Below are positions 1 to 8,736 of a stretch of 57,744 bases of DNA, piece by piece. A program made the translations under genes and the position numbers. The stretch covers positions 1 through 57,744 of the forward strand of contig DIDN01000105.1 in assembly GCA_002418185.1 (NCBI GenBank), in the 5' to 3' direction. Each line of letters begins with the position of its first letter. Positions within the stretch are counted from its first letter, which is position 1. The stretch is from Deltaproteobacteria bacterium UBA5799 (GTDB taxonomy: Bacteria; Desulfobacterota; GWC2-55-46). Under the pieces are notes generated by a model. The model ran no database searches. It worked only from the letters and a program-made list of their open reading frames with translations, and was not told where the DNA came from.

Positions 1-80
1 GAGAGCCGTAGGTTCGCCGTAAGCACTATTGCCCCCTTTTCCATGGAGGCGACAAGGCCTTTTACGCGTGGGTCTCCCAT
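1..80 (-). CDS. Start of a probable DNA-repair/nuclease protein (partial)
   Basis: A minus-strand frame opens at ATG 80 and runs off the left edge without a stop; 26 codons are visible. The segment reading AIVLTANLRL resembles the N-terminal start of the AddB-like 'probable DNA repair protein' family, which opens with a VLTPNRRLAR-type motif. Only this short N-terminus supports the call, and no clear Shine-Dalgarno sequence is seen. It is divergent from the tRNA-His gene. The flanking sequence outside the window would settle it. Confidence 0.35.
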   Translation of the reverse strand, partial: MGDPRVKGLVASMEKGAIVLTANLRL

Positions 81-150
81 AACCGTCAATATACTATTAA
101 AAGGCTGCAAATCAAAACGAATCGTCCGGCCTGACAGCCAGCCATTTGTG

Positions 151-179
151 TTGACAGCACTGGCCCCTTATGTTAAAAA
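151..179 (+). promoter_or_regulatory. Candidate sigma-70 promoter for tRNA-His
   Basis: A perfect -35 TTGACA (151-156) is followed after 17 bp by TAAAAA (174-179), a 4/6 match to the -10 consensus. It lies 36 bp upstream of the tRNA and points at it. Confidence 0.5.
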
Positions 180-215
180 TTTAAGATAACCTTCCTCTTT
201 TCAGCAGTTTCCATG

Positions 216-291
216 GTGGACGTGGCTCAACGGTTAGAGCACTGGACTGTGACTCCGGGGGTTGGGGGTTCGAATCCCCTCGTCCACCCCA
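216..291 (+). tRNA. tRNA-His (GTG)
   Basis: A full cloverleaf can be drawn. The acceptor stem is GTGGACG (216-222) with CGTCCAC (281-287), the D stem is GCTC/GAGC, and the anticodon stem CTGGA/TCCGG carries loop CTGTGAC (anticodon GTG). The T arm has the TTCGAAT loop. Discriminator C73 (288) and the encoded CCA (289-291) follow. The base before the stem (215) is G, supplying the G-1 that is diagnostic of tRNA-His. A T-rich tract follows and may end transcription. Confidence 0.97.
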
Positions 292-469
292 TTTTTTCCT
301 TTAAATCCCCAACATTTTTCCCTTGTTTTACGCCCGGCCCAGCATGAGGCTTCCCCTCTTTTTTCTGGTAAAAATGCCGGTTTTCATGGTAAAATTATGA
401 TTTGAATTTCCGCCCTTGAACCAATCCACGGGGCCTTGGACCCAATCTCGGAAGAAAGGAAGATAGTCA

Positions 470-2920
470 TTGAAAAAGGACCGGACCGGCGAAACCGAAT
501 CCCCATCCCCGAACGCGGCGGCATACGACGAAAAATCGATTAAGGTGCTCGGAGGGCTCGATGCCGTAAGGAAGCGGCCCGCCATGTACATAGGCTCTAC
601 CGGCGCCATGGGCCTCCACCACCTGGTCTACGAGGTGGTGGACAACTCCGTCGACGAGGCCCTCGCCGGCCACTGCAAGAACATCGACGTGGTGATACAC
701 GAGGACTGCTCCGTAACGGTCGTCGACGACGGAAGGGGCATACCCGTAAAGATGCACCCCGAGAAGAAAAAGCCCACCGTAGAGGTGGTCCTTACCGAGC
801 TCCACGCGGGCGGCAAGTTCGAGAACAAGGCCTACAAGGTCTCCGGCGGCCTCCACGGAGTGGGCGTTACGGTCGTCAACTTCCTCTCCGAGTGGCTCGA
901 AGTGGAAATAAAGAGGGACGGCCAGGTCTTTACCCAGAGGTACGAGCGCGGCAAGCCCACGAAGCCCCTTGCCGTGGAGGGGAAGACCAAGAAGACCGGC
1001 ACCCAGATAACGTTCAAGCCGGACGCGGAGATCTTCGAGACGACCGAGTTCAGCTTCGACACCCTCTCCCAGAGGCTGAGGGAATTGTCGTTCCTCAATG
1101 CCGGCATAAAGATAACCATAAAGGACGAGAGGTCGGATAAGTTCCACGAATTCCAGTACAAGGGCGGGATAGTGAGCTTTGTCGAGCACCTCGCAAAGTC
1201 CAAGAACCCCATACACAACAAGGTCATCTACATGTCGGGCGAGAAGGAGTCCGTGCAGATGGAGATGGCCCTCCAGTGGACCGATTCCTACAACGAGACC
1301 ATCTATTCCTACGCCAACAACATAAACACCACCGAGGGCGGCACGCACCTCGCTGGCTTCAAGTCCGCGCTCACCAGGACGATTAACAGCTACGCCTCGG
1401 ACCGCGGCCTCACCAAGGACGTAAAGGAATCGCTCCAGGGCGAGGACGTAAGGGAAGGGCTCACCGCCGTCATAAGCGTAAAGCTCCCGAACCCCCAGTT
1501 CGAGGGGCAGACCAAGACCAAGCTGGGCAACTCCGAGGTCGAGGGCTACGTAAAGATGATCGTCAACGAGGCCCTCTCGACCTTCCTGGAGGAGAACCCC
1601 TCGGTAGGCAAGAAGATCGTCAGCAAGGCCGTGGACGGCGCAAGGGCCAGGGAGGCGGCCCGGAGGGCCAAGGAGATAATCAGGAGGAAGGGAGCGCTCG
1701 ACTCGTCGAGCCTCCCGGGCAAGCTCGCGGACTGCCAGGAGACGAACCCCGCCCTCTCGGAGATCTTCATTGTCGAGGGCGATTCCGCGGGCGGCTCCGC
1801 GAAACAGGGCCGGGACAGGCGCTTCCAGGCCATACTCCCCCTGAAGGGCAAGATATTGAACGTCGAGAAGGCCCGCTTCGACAAGGTCCTCTCGAACGAA
1901 GAGATACGGACCATGGTAATGGCCCTCGGCTGCGGCATCGGCAACGACGACTTCAAGCCCGACAAGCTCCGCTACCACCGCATAATCATCATGACCGACG
2001 CGGACGTGGACGGCAGCCACATAAGGACGCTCCTCCTGACCTTCTTCTACCGCCAGATGAAGTCGCTTGCGGAGAACGGGCACCTCTACATAGCCGAGCC
2101 GCCGCTTTTCAAGGTAAAACGCGGCAAGGAGGAACGCTACCTGAAGGACGACGCCGCGCTCGAGGAGTTCATCTTCGAGCAGGCCGAGGACGGCATAGCG
2201 ATTGTCCCCAGGGGCCGCAAGTCACCTGTGCAGGGGAAAAACCTCCTGTCGATGCTGAAGAGCATCTCCCGCTGGCGGAGGTCGCTTGCGCGCATCGAAA
2301 AAAGGGGCCGCGACTCCGAGATAATAGAGGCGCTCGTCCTGAACGACGGACTGGGACCGGATTCCCTGAAGAGCGAGGCCCAGGCCAAAAAGATAATAGA
2401 GGGCGTGAGCGCGCACCTCAAGTCCCTCTCCCTTGAGAACCTCCCGTCGTTCTCGAAGGAAAAGGACCCTGAGCACGATTCCTTCGTCATAAAGTGCGTC
2501 TCCAGGCGTAACGGCGTCTCCGCCGAGACCTTAATCGACAGGAACCTTTTCCATTCGGCAGAGATACAGGAACTGAAGGCCCTGGCAAAGACGCTGAAGG
2601 ACGCGGGGGAGCCGCCGTTCACGGTCACGAACGGCGACGGGGACACCGAAATCCTGACTTACAGGGGCCTCGTTGAGCACGTGATAGAGATAGGCAAGAA
2701 GGGCCTCTCCATACAGAGGTACAAGGGCCTCGGCGAGATGAACCCCGATCAGCTCTGGGAAACGACCATGGACCCGGAAAAGAGGGCGCTCCTGCAGGTC
2801 AGGGTCGAGGACGCGGTAGAGGCCGACGCCATATTCACCAGGCTCATGGGCGATATCGTCGAGCCCAGGAGGGAGTTCATCGAGAAACACGCCCTCGAGG
2901 TCTCGAACCTGGACGTTTAA
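470..2920 (+). CDS. gyrB: DNA gyrase subunit B
   Basis: This is the ATPase subunit of the type IIA topoisomerase that introduces negative supercoils together with GyrA. It has 816 aa. The GHKL ATPase domain shows EVVDNSVDEAL, DDGRGIP and GGLHGVGVTVVN (about residues 54-138). A transducer domain follows, then a TOPRIM domain with EGDSAGGSAKQGRDR (about 436) and DADVDGSH (about 509). A segment of about 160 aa (roughly 555-715) separates TOPRIM from the conserved QRYKGLGEMNPDQLW (about 748), as in the long E. coli-type GyrB; short gyrases lack it. The start is TTG 470, behind a purine-rich GAAAGGAAG. The usual dnaA-dnaN-recF neighbours are absent; a tRNA gene precedes it. Confidence 0.97.
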   Translation: MKKDRTGETESPSPNAAAYDEKSIKVLGGLDAVRKRPAMYIGSTGAMGLHHLVYEVVDNSVDEALAGHCKNIDVVIHEDCSVTVVDDGRGIPVKMHPEKKKPTVEVVLTELHAGGKFENKAYKVSGGLHGVGVTVVNFLSEWLEVEIKRDGQVFTQRYERGKPTKPLAVEGKTKKTGTQITFKPDAEIFETTEFSFDTLSQRLRELSFLNAGIKITIKDERSDKFHEFQYKGGIVSFVEHLAKSKNPIHNKVIYMSGEKESVQMEMALQWTDSYNETIYSYANNINTTEGGTHLAGFKSALTRTINSYASDRGLTKDVKESLQGEDVREGLTAVISVKLPNPQFEGQTKTKLGNSEVEGYVKMIVNEALSTFLEENPSVGKKIVSKAVDGARAREAARRAKEIIRRKGALDSSSLPGKLADCQETNPALSEIFIVEGDSAGGSAKQGRDRRFQAILPLKGKILNVEKARFDKVLSNEEIRTMVMALGCGIGNDDFKPDKLRYHRIIIMTDADVDGSHIRTLLLTFFYRQMKSLAENGHLYIAEPPLFKVKRGKEERYLKDDAALEEFIFEQAEDGIAIVPRGRKSPVQGKNLLSMLKSISRWRRSLARIEKRGRDSEIIEALVLNDGLGPDSLKSEAQAKKIIEGVSAHLKSLSLENLPSFSKEKDPEHDSFVIKCVSRRNGVSAETLIDRNLFHSAEIQELKALAKTLKDAGEPPFTVTNGDGDTEILTYRGLVEHVIEIGKKGLSIQRYKGLGEMNPDQLWETTMDPEKRALLQVRVEDAVEADAIFTRLMGDIVEPRREFIEKHALEVSNLDV

Positions 2921-2947
2921 CAGCCTTACAAAAGCGGAAATCACTAA

Positions 2948-3069
2948 AGGCTGCTCAAAAGCTCAAGATGCAAGGGGTCGAAAAATGAGGAATGAGGCGT
3001 GCTTTTACGGTACGCCGGAGTGCCCGAATTTTGAGGACGACGCCGCAGATAGGGCTTTTTCGGCAGCCT
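2948..3069. repeat. Dispersed palindromic repeat family 1, copy 1 (122 bp)
   Basis: The element begins AGGCTGCTCAAAAG and ends CTTTTTCGGCAGCCT, near-perfect terminal inverted repeats. A central hairpin is GGCGTGC/GTACGCC. It matches the copy at 50859-50980 over its whole 122 bp length with scattered substitutions. It occupies the gyrB-NYN gap and ends six bases before the Shine-Dalgarno sequence of the NYN gene. No reading frame within it looks real. Confidence 0.85.
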
Positions 3070-3087
3070 GCTAAAAAGGACTCTCCC

Positions 3088-3930
3088 GTGAACAGCAAAA
3101 AAGCGCAGCGTATAGGGCTGTACATAGACGTCGCCAACATAACCCGTAACGGCGGCTACGGCATGCGGTTCGACGTGCTCCGCGACTTCGCGTGCCGCGA
3201 AAGCGGCGAGCCCATAAGGCTCAACGCCTATGTGGCCTACGACGAGGAGCGGGCAAGGACCGACTCGGATTACAGGGAGCGCACATTCAACTTCCACTCG
3301 ACGCTACGCGACTACGGCTACAAGGTCATTGAGAAGACCGTGGCGTGGTACACGGACGAGGCCGGGAACCGGTTCGGCAAGGCCAACGCCGACCTCGACA
3401 TGGCCGTTGACGCGCTCCTCCAGTCCGAGAACCTCGACAAGGTCATGATGGCGACCGGCGACGGCGACTTCATACAGGTCGTCAGGGCGCTCCAGAACAG
3501 GGGCTGCCGGGTGGAGGCCGTGGCCTTCCAGAACGTCTCCTCAAACCTCCGGAGGGAGGTGGACCTATTCATGTCCGGCTACCTCATACCCAATTTGCTT
3601 CCCATACAGGACGCGGACAACAAGAAGAACTGGGGCGACGTCGGCTCGCGGGTAAGGGGCATCTGCTACACCTACAACCGTTCCAAGAACTTCGGTTTCA
3701 TGAGATACCTGTCCAGGATAGGCCCCGGCCTCTGGATAACGGACACCAGGAGGTCCGATTCGCCCTACGGCACGGCTTTCGCACACGAGTCGGGCTTTGC
3801 GCCGGGCACGGAGATCAACCTCCTACCGAGCAGGGAGATGATATTCGAGTTCGACCTCGTTCAGGGCGAAAAGGGCATGCAGGCCGCGAATATCGTGAAG
3901 ATCCACCCGTCGAGCTTCTCGATGGCGTGA
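3088..3930 (+). CDS. NYN-domain (LabA/DUF88) ribonuclease-like protein with C-terminal cold-shock-like domain
   Basis: 280 aa from GTG 3088, chosen because AAAGGA lies 7 bp upstream; a longer frame from 2992 would translate through the repeat. The NYN fold (PIN-like, metal-dependent RNase family) is shown by LYIDVANI near residue 12, DLDMAVDALL near 102 and MATGDGDFIQVVRAL near 122, which supply the clustered acidic residues of the active site. From about 186 to 238 a second segment (RVRGICYTYNRSKNFGFMRY) looks like an RNA-binding cold-shock/S1-type OB fold. RNA cleavage is known for the family; the target is unknown. A strong bidirectional terminator follows. Confidence 0.8.
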   Translation: MNSKKAQRIGLYIDVANITRNGGYGMRFDVLRDFACRESGEPIRLNAYVAYDEERARTDSDYRERTFNFHSTLRDYGYKVIEKTVAWYTDEAGNRFGKANADLDMAVDALLQSENLDKVMMATGDGDFIQVVRALQNRGCRVEAVAFQNVSSNLRREVDLFMSGYLIPNLLPIQDADNKKNWGDVGSRVRGICYTYNRSKNFGFMRYLSRIGPGLWITDTRRSDSPYGTAFAHESGFAPGTEINLLPSREMIFEFDLVQGEKGMQAANIVKIHPSSFSMA

Positions 3931-3966
3931 CGGGGCGGGCCCTTAAGGTCCGCGGGCCTTCATCAC

Positions 3967-3998
3967 AAAAAAAGCCCCTCCGGTCAGGAGGGGCTTTT
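3967..3998. terminator. Bidirectional intrinsic terminator
   Basis: AAAAGCCCCTCC (3970-3981) pairs perfectly with GGAGGGGCTTTT (3987-3998) around a 5-nt loop. A-tract and T-tract flanks make it work in both directions, for the NYN gene (+) and tatC (-). Confidence 0.92.
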
Positions 3999-4017
3999 CA
4001 TTTTCCTGTGGGCGGGT

Positions 4018-4791
4018 TCAACTCTCCCCGGCGCCGCCCGGCTGTGCCCGGGGCCCTTTTTCCTTCTTCTTCCCGAAGAGCCACGCAATCAGTACCCCCA
4101 GGCAGTAGAGGACCAGGAGCGGCCCGGCCATGAGCATCTGGTTGAAGACGTCCGGCGTGGGGGTTATGACGGCCGAGGCGACGAGTATCAGTATAAGCGC
4201 GTACCTCCACCATCCCACGAGCTGCCGGGCTGATACGGCCCCGAGCCTTGAGAGGACGAGTATGGCGAGCGGCAGCTGAAAGACGAGCCCGAAGGCCACG
4301 AGGAGCCTCGTGGCTATCGAGAAGTACTGGCCCATCGAGAGGAAGGGCTTCAAGCCTTCGGTCGAGAAGCTCAGGAGGTACTTGAACCCGAACGGGAAGA
4401 CGACCCAGAAGGCGAATGCCGCGCCCCCGGCAAAGAGGACGACCGAAAAGAAGACGGTAAAGACGAACCAGCGCCTCTCGTTCCTGTAAAGGCCCGGCGC
4501 GACAAAGGCCCACGCCTGGTAGAGGACCACCGGACTCCCGAGTATGATGCCGCCCAGGAGCGCGACCTTGAGGTAGATGAAGAAAGGCTCCACCACCCCG
4601 GTAAAGACCATGAACTCCTGCCCCTCGGGCAGTGCCTTTATGAGAGGCGATGCGAGCAGCCAGTAGAGCCTCTCGGAGAAGTAGTAGCAGGCGAGGAAAC
4701 CGGCTGCAACAGCGGCGACCGAAAATATGAGCCTCCGCCGGAGTTCCCCGAGGTGCTCGGCAAACGACATCCTCCCGTCTTCCGGCGTCAT
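4018..4791 (-). CDS. tatC: Sec-independent protein translocase TatC
   Basis: 257 aa, six predicted membrane spans. This is the receptor subunit of the twin-arginine translocase, which exports folded proteins. The N-terminus carries the family's FAEHLGELRRRL signature, and the first periplasmic loop and conserved FVAPGLYRNERR follow. The start ATG overlaps the stop of the upstream tatA/B-like gene by 4 nt (ATGA), so the two are translationally coupled. The C-terminal tail is short and charged (KKKEKG). The gene ends at the bidirectional terminator. Confidence 0.97.
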   Translation of the reverse strand: MTPEDGRMSFAEHLGELRRRLIFSVAAVAAGFLACYYFSERLYWLLASPLIKALPEGQEFMVFTGVVEPFFIYLKVALLGGIILGSPVVLYQAWAFVAPGLYRNERRWFVFTVFFSVVLFAGGAAFAFWVVFPFGFKYLLSFSTEGLKPFLSMGQYFSIATRLLVAFGLVFQLPLAILVLSRLGAVSARQLVGWWRYALILILVASAVITPTPDVFNQMLMAGPLLVLYCLGVLIAWLFGKKKEKGPRAQPGGAGES

Positions 4792-5027
4792 GCCTCTTCC
4801 TTGTCCTTCCCCGGGACGGGCTCCGGGGCGGGCGCCTTTTCCGTCCCATTTACGCCGGTATCGGATGCGGCCTCCCTGAAGCTCTTTTTGACCTCTTCAC
4901 CGGCCCTCATGAACTCGGTATAGGCCTTGCCGAGCGTCTTTGCCATCGCCGGGAGCTTTTCCGGGCCGAGGGCAATGAGGGCCACGATGAGGACCAGTAC
5001 CAGTTCTCCTATGCCTATCCCGAACAT
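4788..5027 (-). CDS. tatB: Twin-arginine translocase TatA/TatB-family subunit
   Basis: 79 aa: one N-terminal membrane helix (residues about 5-21) beginning FGIGIGELVLVL, then the hinge GPEKLPAMAKTLGK, an amphipathic helix and a charged, disordered tail rich in Pro, Lys and Glu. The Glu in the helix (GELVL) and the GPEKLP motif are family hallmarks. Size and sequence cannot cleanly separate TatA from TatB; the Glu favours TatB. It is coupled to tatC by a 4-nt overlap and lies 3 nt after the universal stress gene. Confidence 0.85.
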   Translation of the reverse strand: MFGIGIGELVLVLIVALIALGPEKLPAMAKTLGKAYTEFMRAGEEVKKSFREAASDTGVNGTEKAPAPEPVPGKDKEEA

Positions 5028-5030
5028 CCT

Positions 5031-5495
5031 TTACCTCGGCGGGGGCACGACGAGCACCGGGCAAGGAGATTTCCTCATCACGCGCTCGGTGGTGCTCCCG
5101 AATACGAACCTGTCCACGCGGGCCTTGCCGAAGGTGCCCATGACCACGATATCCGGGTCAACGACCCTCACCTGCTTGAGTATCTCCTTGTAGGGCTCCC
5201 CTTCGAGGAGGTCTGTCTCGACACCCGCGACCCCCTTGAACCTCGTCTCCACGAATTTCCTGAGCATGTCCTTTGCGCTCTCTCTCATCTCCTCGTCGAG
5301 CTTGTCGAAGGAGAGGTGCGGCAGGTAAAAGCCCCTGGCCTCGCGGCTGGTCTCGATAACGTGGACGACCCTGAGCACGGCCCTGTACTTCTCTGCGAGC
5401 GAAAGGGCGTACCCCGCGGCGTGTATCGAAGCCCCGCTGAAGTCGGTAGGGAAGAGTATCCTCTGTATACTGGGCCTTTTAGTCCTGGGGGGCAT
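5031..5495 (-). CDS. Universal stress protein (UspA family)
   Basis: 154 aa, a single Usp domain. The N-terminus RILFPTDFSGAS gives the first strand and the Asp of the nucleotide pocket. The C-terminal GTFGKARVDRFVFGSTTERV matches the ATP-binding G-2X-G-9X-G(S/T) pattern and is followed by CPVLVV. It is therefore probably an ATP-binding Usp. It is the first gene of a tight (-) unit with tatA/B and tatC; a functional link is not obvious. Confidence 0.93.
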   Translation of the reverse strand: MPPRTKRPSIQRILFPTDFSGASIHAAGYALSLAEKYRAVLRVVHVIETSREARGFYLPHLSFDKLDEEMRESAKDMLRKFVETRFKGVAGVETDLLEGEPYKEILKQVRVVDPDIVVMGTFGKARVDRFVFGSTTERVMRKSPCPVLVVPPPR

Positions 5496-5598
5496 TGGGT
5501 GCTCCTTTCCGCGACAAGTTCAATCAGGCCGAAAACCCGTTCTTTTTCAGTATCTTATATCAAGAAGGGCCTGTTTTCAATACCATTCGGGCGCCAGT

Positions 5599-6765
5599 TC
5601 AGACGCTAAGCCCCTTTATACGCTCAAGTACGCGTTCTCTTATGGATGCGGGCTTCGGGAGCTTCTCGGCTGCCTCCCCCTCCCTCAGGAGCGGCTTGAG
5701 GAGCAACTCGAACTCGCCACCGCAGGCGCATGCTGCCTGCGCGCCGAGCGGGAATATCGCCCTGCTTCCGCACTCAAAGCACCTTCCGACTTCCTTGGCC
5801 CCGGACCATTTGCCCCTTTTGGCGATCGGCTCCCCCTCGATTTCCATTATGTCCATGGAGAAGTCCACCACCGGGGCGTTGCTTATGGCGGTGCCGACGC
5901 CGAAGGCGTCGACGAGCGGCTTGAGCCTTTCGACCTCTCCCTCGTCGAGGCCGCCTGAGGCGAAGAGGCGCACGTCTTTAAAGCCCCTCAAGTCAAGCTC
6001 CCACCTCACCTCCTCGAATATCCTGTAAAAATCGCCGCGCCTCGACGCCGGCGTATCAAGGCGGACGGCATGGAGGCGCCCTCCCATGCCCTCGGCGCAC
6101 CGGATAGACTCGAACTTCTCGTCATTGAAGGTGTCGACGAGCGCCACCCTTTTTATCTCCGGGTCCACGACATCGTCAAAGGCCCTGACGGCTTCGACCG
6201 TATCGCCGAGGACGAGGACGAGCGAGTGCGGCATCGTCCCCATTGGGTCGATATCCAGGAGCTCGGCGCTTGCGACCACGGCCACGCCGTCGCACCCGCC
6301 GATGTAAGCCGCCCTTTCTATCATGGGGGCGATGGCCGGGTGCATCCTGCGGGCGCCGAAGCTCACGACGGTCCTTTCGCCAGCCGCTATTCTTATGCGG
6401 GCGGACTTGGTGGCAACACCCGTAGCCTGGCAGAGGAGCCCCAGGAGCGCGGTCTCGAAGACGCAGAACTCCTGGTACCTGCCCTCTATCTCCAATACGG
6501 GCTCCCAGGGGAGGAACACCTCTCCCTCGCGCATGCACCTCAAGTTGACTTTTCTCCCTCCCATGAGGTGGGCCGCCTCCTCAACCCCGGCGAGCACGCC
6601 CCACGCGTACGGGGCCGGGAGCTTCTTGGCGAAGAACTCGGCCCTTACGCGCTTGTCCACTCCCCTGGCCTTCAAGATATCGAGGGTCCTTGCGAAGTAG
6701 ACGTCAGTTACCCTGCCGCTCCTTATGGCCTCGGGGTCGGAGATATGGAACATCCCGCCTCCCAT
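5599..6765 (-). CDS. pncB: Nicotinate phosphoribosyltransferase family
   Basis: 388 aa. It should join nicotinate and PRPP to give nicotinate mononucleotide in NAD salvage. Motifs include the N-terminal SGRVTDVYFART, a VSFGARRMHP segment that follows the family's (S/F)GxRR phosphoribosyl-binding pattern, and the barrel-end LFASGGLDEGEV and FGVGTAISNAP. A C-terminal zinc-ribbon-like segment (four Cys from about residue 329, CFECG and CACGG) is typical of the archaeal/short bacterial type. A second ATG at 6753 has a better Shine-Dalgarno sequence (GGGAGG) and may be the true start. It abuts the rhomboid gene. Confidence 0.88.
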   Translation of the reverse strand: MGGGMFHISDPEAIRSGRVTDVYFARTLDILKARGVDKRVRAEFFAKKLPAPYAWGVLAGVEEAAHLMGGRKVNLRCMREGEVFLPWEPVLEIEGRYQEFCVFETALLGLLCQATGVATKSARIRIAAGERTVVSFGARRMHPAIAPMIERAAYIGGCDGVAVVASAELLDIDPMGTMPHSLVLVLGDTVEAVRAFDDVVDPEIKRVALVDTFNDEKFESIRCAEGMGGRLHAVRLDTPASRRGDFYRIFEEVRWELDLRGFKDVRLFASGGLDEGEVERLKPLVDAFGVGTAISNAPVVDFSMDIMEIEGEPIAKRGKWSGAKEVGRCFECGSRAIFPLGAQAACACGGEFELLLKPLLREGEAAEKLPKPASIRERVLERIKGLSV

Positions 6766-6766
6766 G

Positions 6767-7438
6767 CTAACCTCTAACCCGCCGGAATGCCTTGTACATG
6801 AGCGCCACTACGATCCCGGCAACGAAGCCGCCTATGTGGGCGAACCAGGCGACCCCCGCCCCGGCGGAAATGCCCGAGCTCAATACCTGGAAAAGGAACC
6901 AGAACCCGAGGAATAGGACGGCGGGGAGCCTCGCCATGCTTATGAAGAGCGGGAGGATGACGAGCGTCTGCACCTGCGCCCTCGGGAATATCATGAAATA
7001 AGCGCCGAGGACCCCGGCTATGGCCCCGCTGGCCCCGACCATGGGCACTACGGACCCCGGCTCTATGAGTATGTGGACCATGCTGGCGGCCACCCCGGCG
7101 GCGACGTAGAAGAAGAGGAACCTCAGATGGCCGAACCTGTCCTCGACGTTGTCGCCGAATATCCAGAGGAAGAGCATGTTCCCGCCGAGGTGCAGGAGCC
7201 CGCCGTGGACGAACATGGCGGTAACGAGGGTAAGCTCTACGGGCAACACGTTGACTGGCCTTACCTCGGACATGCTCGTTATCTCGGCCGGTATTGCCGC
7301 GGTCGCGTATATGAAGCGCTCGAGCCCGTTCACGTCGAGGGTAAGCTGGTAGAGAAAGACCGCAACGTTCAAGACGAGGAGCGAGACGGTCACGTACGGG
7401 TACGTACTCGATGGTATGTCGTCTCTTAAGGGTATCAT
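6767..7438 (-). CDS. Rhomboid-family intramembrane serine protease
   Basis: 223 aa, about six membrane spans. The catalytic dyad is visible: Ser138 in GASGA and His201 in WFAHIGGF, with the HGGLLHLGGNMLF signature near residues 78-90 forming the oxyanion side. It is a polytopic inner-membrane protease that cleaves transmembrane substrates; the substrate is unknown. Its start overlaps the preceding lipoprotein stop by 4 nt, and its stop lies 1 nt before the nicotinate phosphoribosyltransferase gene. Confidence 0.95.
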   Translation of the reverse strand: MIPLRDDIPSSTYPYVTVSLLVLNVAVFLYQLTLDVNGLERFIYATAAIPAEITSMSEVRPVNVLPVELTLVTAMFVHGGLLHLGGNMLFLWIFGDNVEDRFGHLRFLFFYVAAGVAASMVHILIEPGSVVPMVGASGAIAGVLGAYFMIFPRAQVQTLVILPLFISMARLPAVLFLGFWFLFQVLSSGISAGAGVAWFAHIGGFVAGIVVALMYKAFRRVRG

Positions 7439-7932
7439 GACGGGGGCTCCGAGCCGGGTTGGGCCTGGTATTCAATTCCCCTTGCGAAGCCCATCAGGGC
7501 TATCTCGACCTGGGAGATTATTTCGAAAGCCGTGTTCTTGTCCTTTAAAATAACCCCTCTCTTAGCATTCACGGACACCCTTGTCAAGGTCGGGGTGAGC
7601 CTCTCAAGGGTTATATAAATGGTATGCACCCTCGTTACGGCCGTTATCTCGGTCTTGTTGTATTCCCTTTCGCGCCTCAGGACCTTGAGCGACATCCGGC
7701 GCGAGGCCTCAAGGGTTGCGCGCTCGACCTCCTCGATGGGGCTGGCTATGGTCCTGTACGCGATGTTCGTGAGCGTGTAGGAGATTCCGCCGCCCGCTCC
7801 TGCCAGCACCGCTGGGAGCGCAGCCGGCAGGAGCGGCGCAACCGGCACGGCCGCGCACCCGTTCAGCAGCACGGGAAAAAAAGCCGCCAACAGGCACATC
7901 CACCGGCCTTTACCCTCCCCTTTACCCCTCAT
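7435..7932 (-). CDS. DUF3568-type lipoprotein
   Basis: 165 aa. The N-terminus has a lipoprotein signal peptide ending LLNGC (lipobox, Cys about 26), followed by a Pro/Ala-rich stretch and a Gly-rich turn. The rest is a small alpha/beta domain with strands such as THIYITLERL and RVSVNAKRGVILKD, as in DUF3568 lipoproteins of deltaproteobacteria. The function of the family is unknown. It is coupled by a 4-nt overlap to the rhomboid gene. Confidence 0.75.
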   Translation of the reverse strand: MRGKGEGKGRWMCLLAAFFPVLLNGCAAVPVAPLLPAALPAVLAGAGGGISYTLTNIAYRTIASPIEEVERATLEASRRMSLKVLRREREYNKTEITAVTRVHTIYITLERLTPTLTRVSVNAKRGVILKDKNTAFEIISQVEIALMGFARGIEYQAQPGSEPPS

Positions 7933-8032
7933 TGTCGCCCCCTTCCGGTCGCCTGCGTGATGCCTTGACTCAGATTATACCAGTGTTAATCCCGCCGAGG
8001 CGGAAGGCGCGCCCGCTCGCGCCCTCCCCTGA

Positions 8033-8060
8033 TTGACAGGCTTTCTTAATCTGATAACCT
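8033..8060 (+). promoter_or_regulatory. Sigma-70-like promoter of the nitroreductase-tpx-pirin unit
   Basis: Perfect TTGACA (8033-8038), 16-bp spacer, TAACCT (8055-8060); 33 bp ahead of the nitroreductase start. Confidence 0.6.
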
Positions 8061-8093
8061 TTAGGTAGGCCGCCAGGCCGGAAGGAGGGCAGG

Positions 8094-8729
8094 ATGGATA
8101 CGATACAGGCCATCAAGGAAAGGCGCTCCATCAATTTCTTCGACCCGGAAAGGACCCTTGACCAGGGCGCCCTCAAGGAGCTCCTGAGCATCGCGAACCT
8201 CGCGCCCTCTTCATTCGACCTGCAGCCGTGGAAGGTCGTGGTGGTCACAGACCCGGAAAGGAAAAAGACGCTCAGGGCCTGCGCCATGAACCAGCAGAAG
8301 GTCGAGGAGGCGTCGGCGGTCCTCATAATGGTCGCGGACCCCGGCGGCGTGGAGGAGAACATGGACAGGGTCCTCGAAAGCTGGCAGGCGCTCGGGTACA
8401 TGAGGCCGGAGATGCGCGGCGCCTATGCCGACATGATACGGAGCCTCTACGGCGGCAGGGACAGCATGACGCGCAAGCTCTTCGCGGCGAAGAACACCTC
8501 GCTATTCGCCATGACCGTCATGATAGCCGCCAAGGGCATGGGCCTTGAAAGCCACCCAATGGACGGCATCGACGAGGCCTGCATCAAAAAAGAATTCAAC
8601 ATACCCGAGGACAAGCTCATACCAATGATCATAGCCGTAGGGACCCTCAAGCCCGACGGGAGCCTTCTTCCGCGGGCCTTCAGGCGCGAGCTCGACGAGT
8701 TCGTGCACTTCCAAGCATACGGAAAGTGA
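8094..8729 (+). CDS. Nitroreductase-family FMN oxidoreductase
   Basis: 211 aa. The N-terminal IKERRSINFFDPE and LAPSSFDLQPWKVVVV are the FMN phosphate- and ring-binding segments of nitroreductases. A C-terminal segment, MGLESHPMDGID, follows the usual GLGSCPMxGFD pattern. Such flavoproteins reduce nitro, quinone or other electron-poor substrates with NAD(P)H; the physiological substrate cannot be read. AGGAGGGCAGG precedes ATG 8094. The gene leads a unit with thiol peroxidase (7 nt apart) and pirin, suggesting an oxidative or electrophile stress role. Confidence 0.9.
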   Translation: MDTIQAIKERRSINFFDPERTLDQGALKELLSIANLAPSSFDLQPWKVVVVTDPERKKTLRACAMNQQKVEEASAVLIMVADPGGVEENMDRVLESWQALGYMRPEMRGAYADMIRSLYGGRDSMTRKLFAAKNTSLFAMTVMIAAKGMGLESHPMDGIDEACIKKEFNIPEDKLIPMIIAVGTLKPDGSLLPRAFRRELDEFVHFQAYGK

Positions 8730-8736
8730 GGTAACC

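Noticed and set aside
467..2083. Long minus-strand open frame opposite gyrB
   Set aside because: Codon periodicity and conserved motifs all belong to gyrB on the plus strand. The antisense frame has no recognisable domain and is a by-product of high GC.
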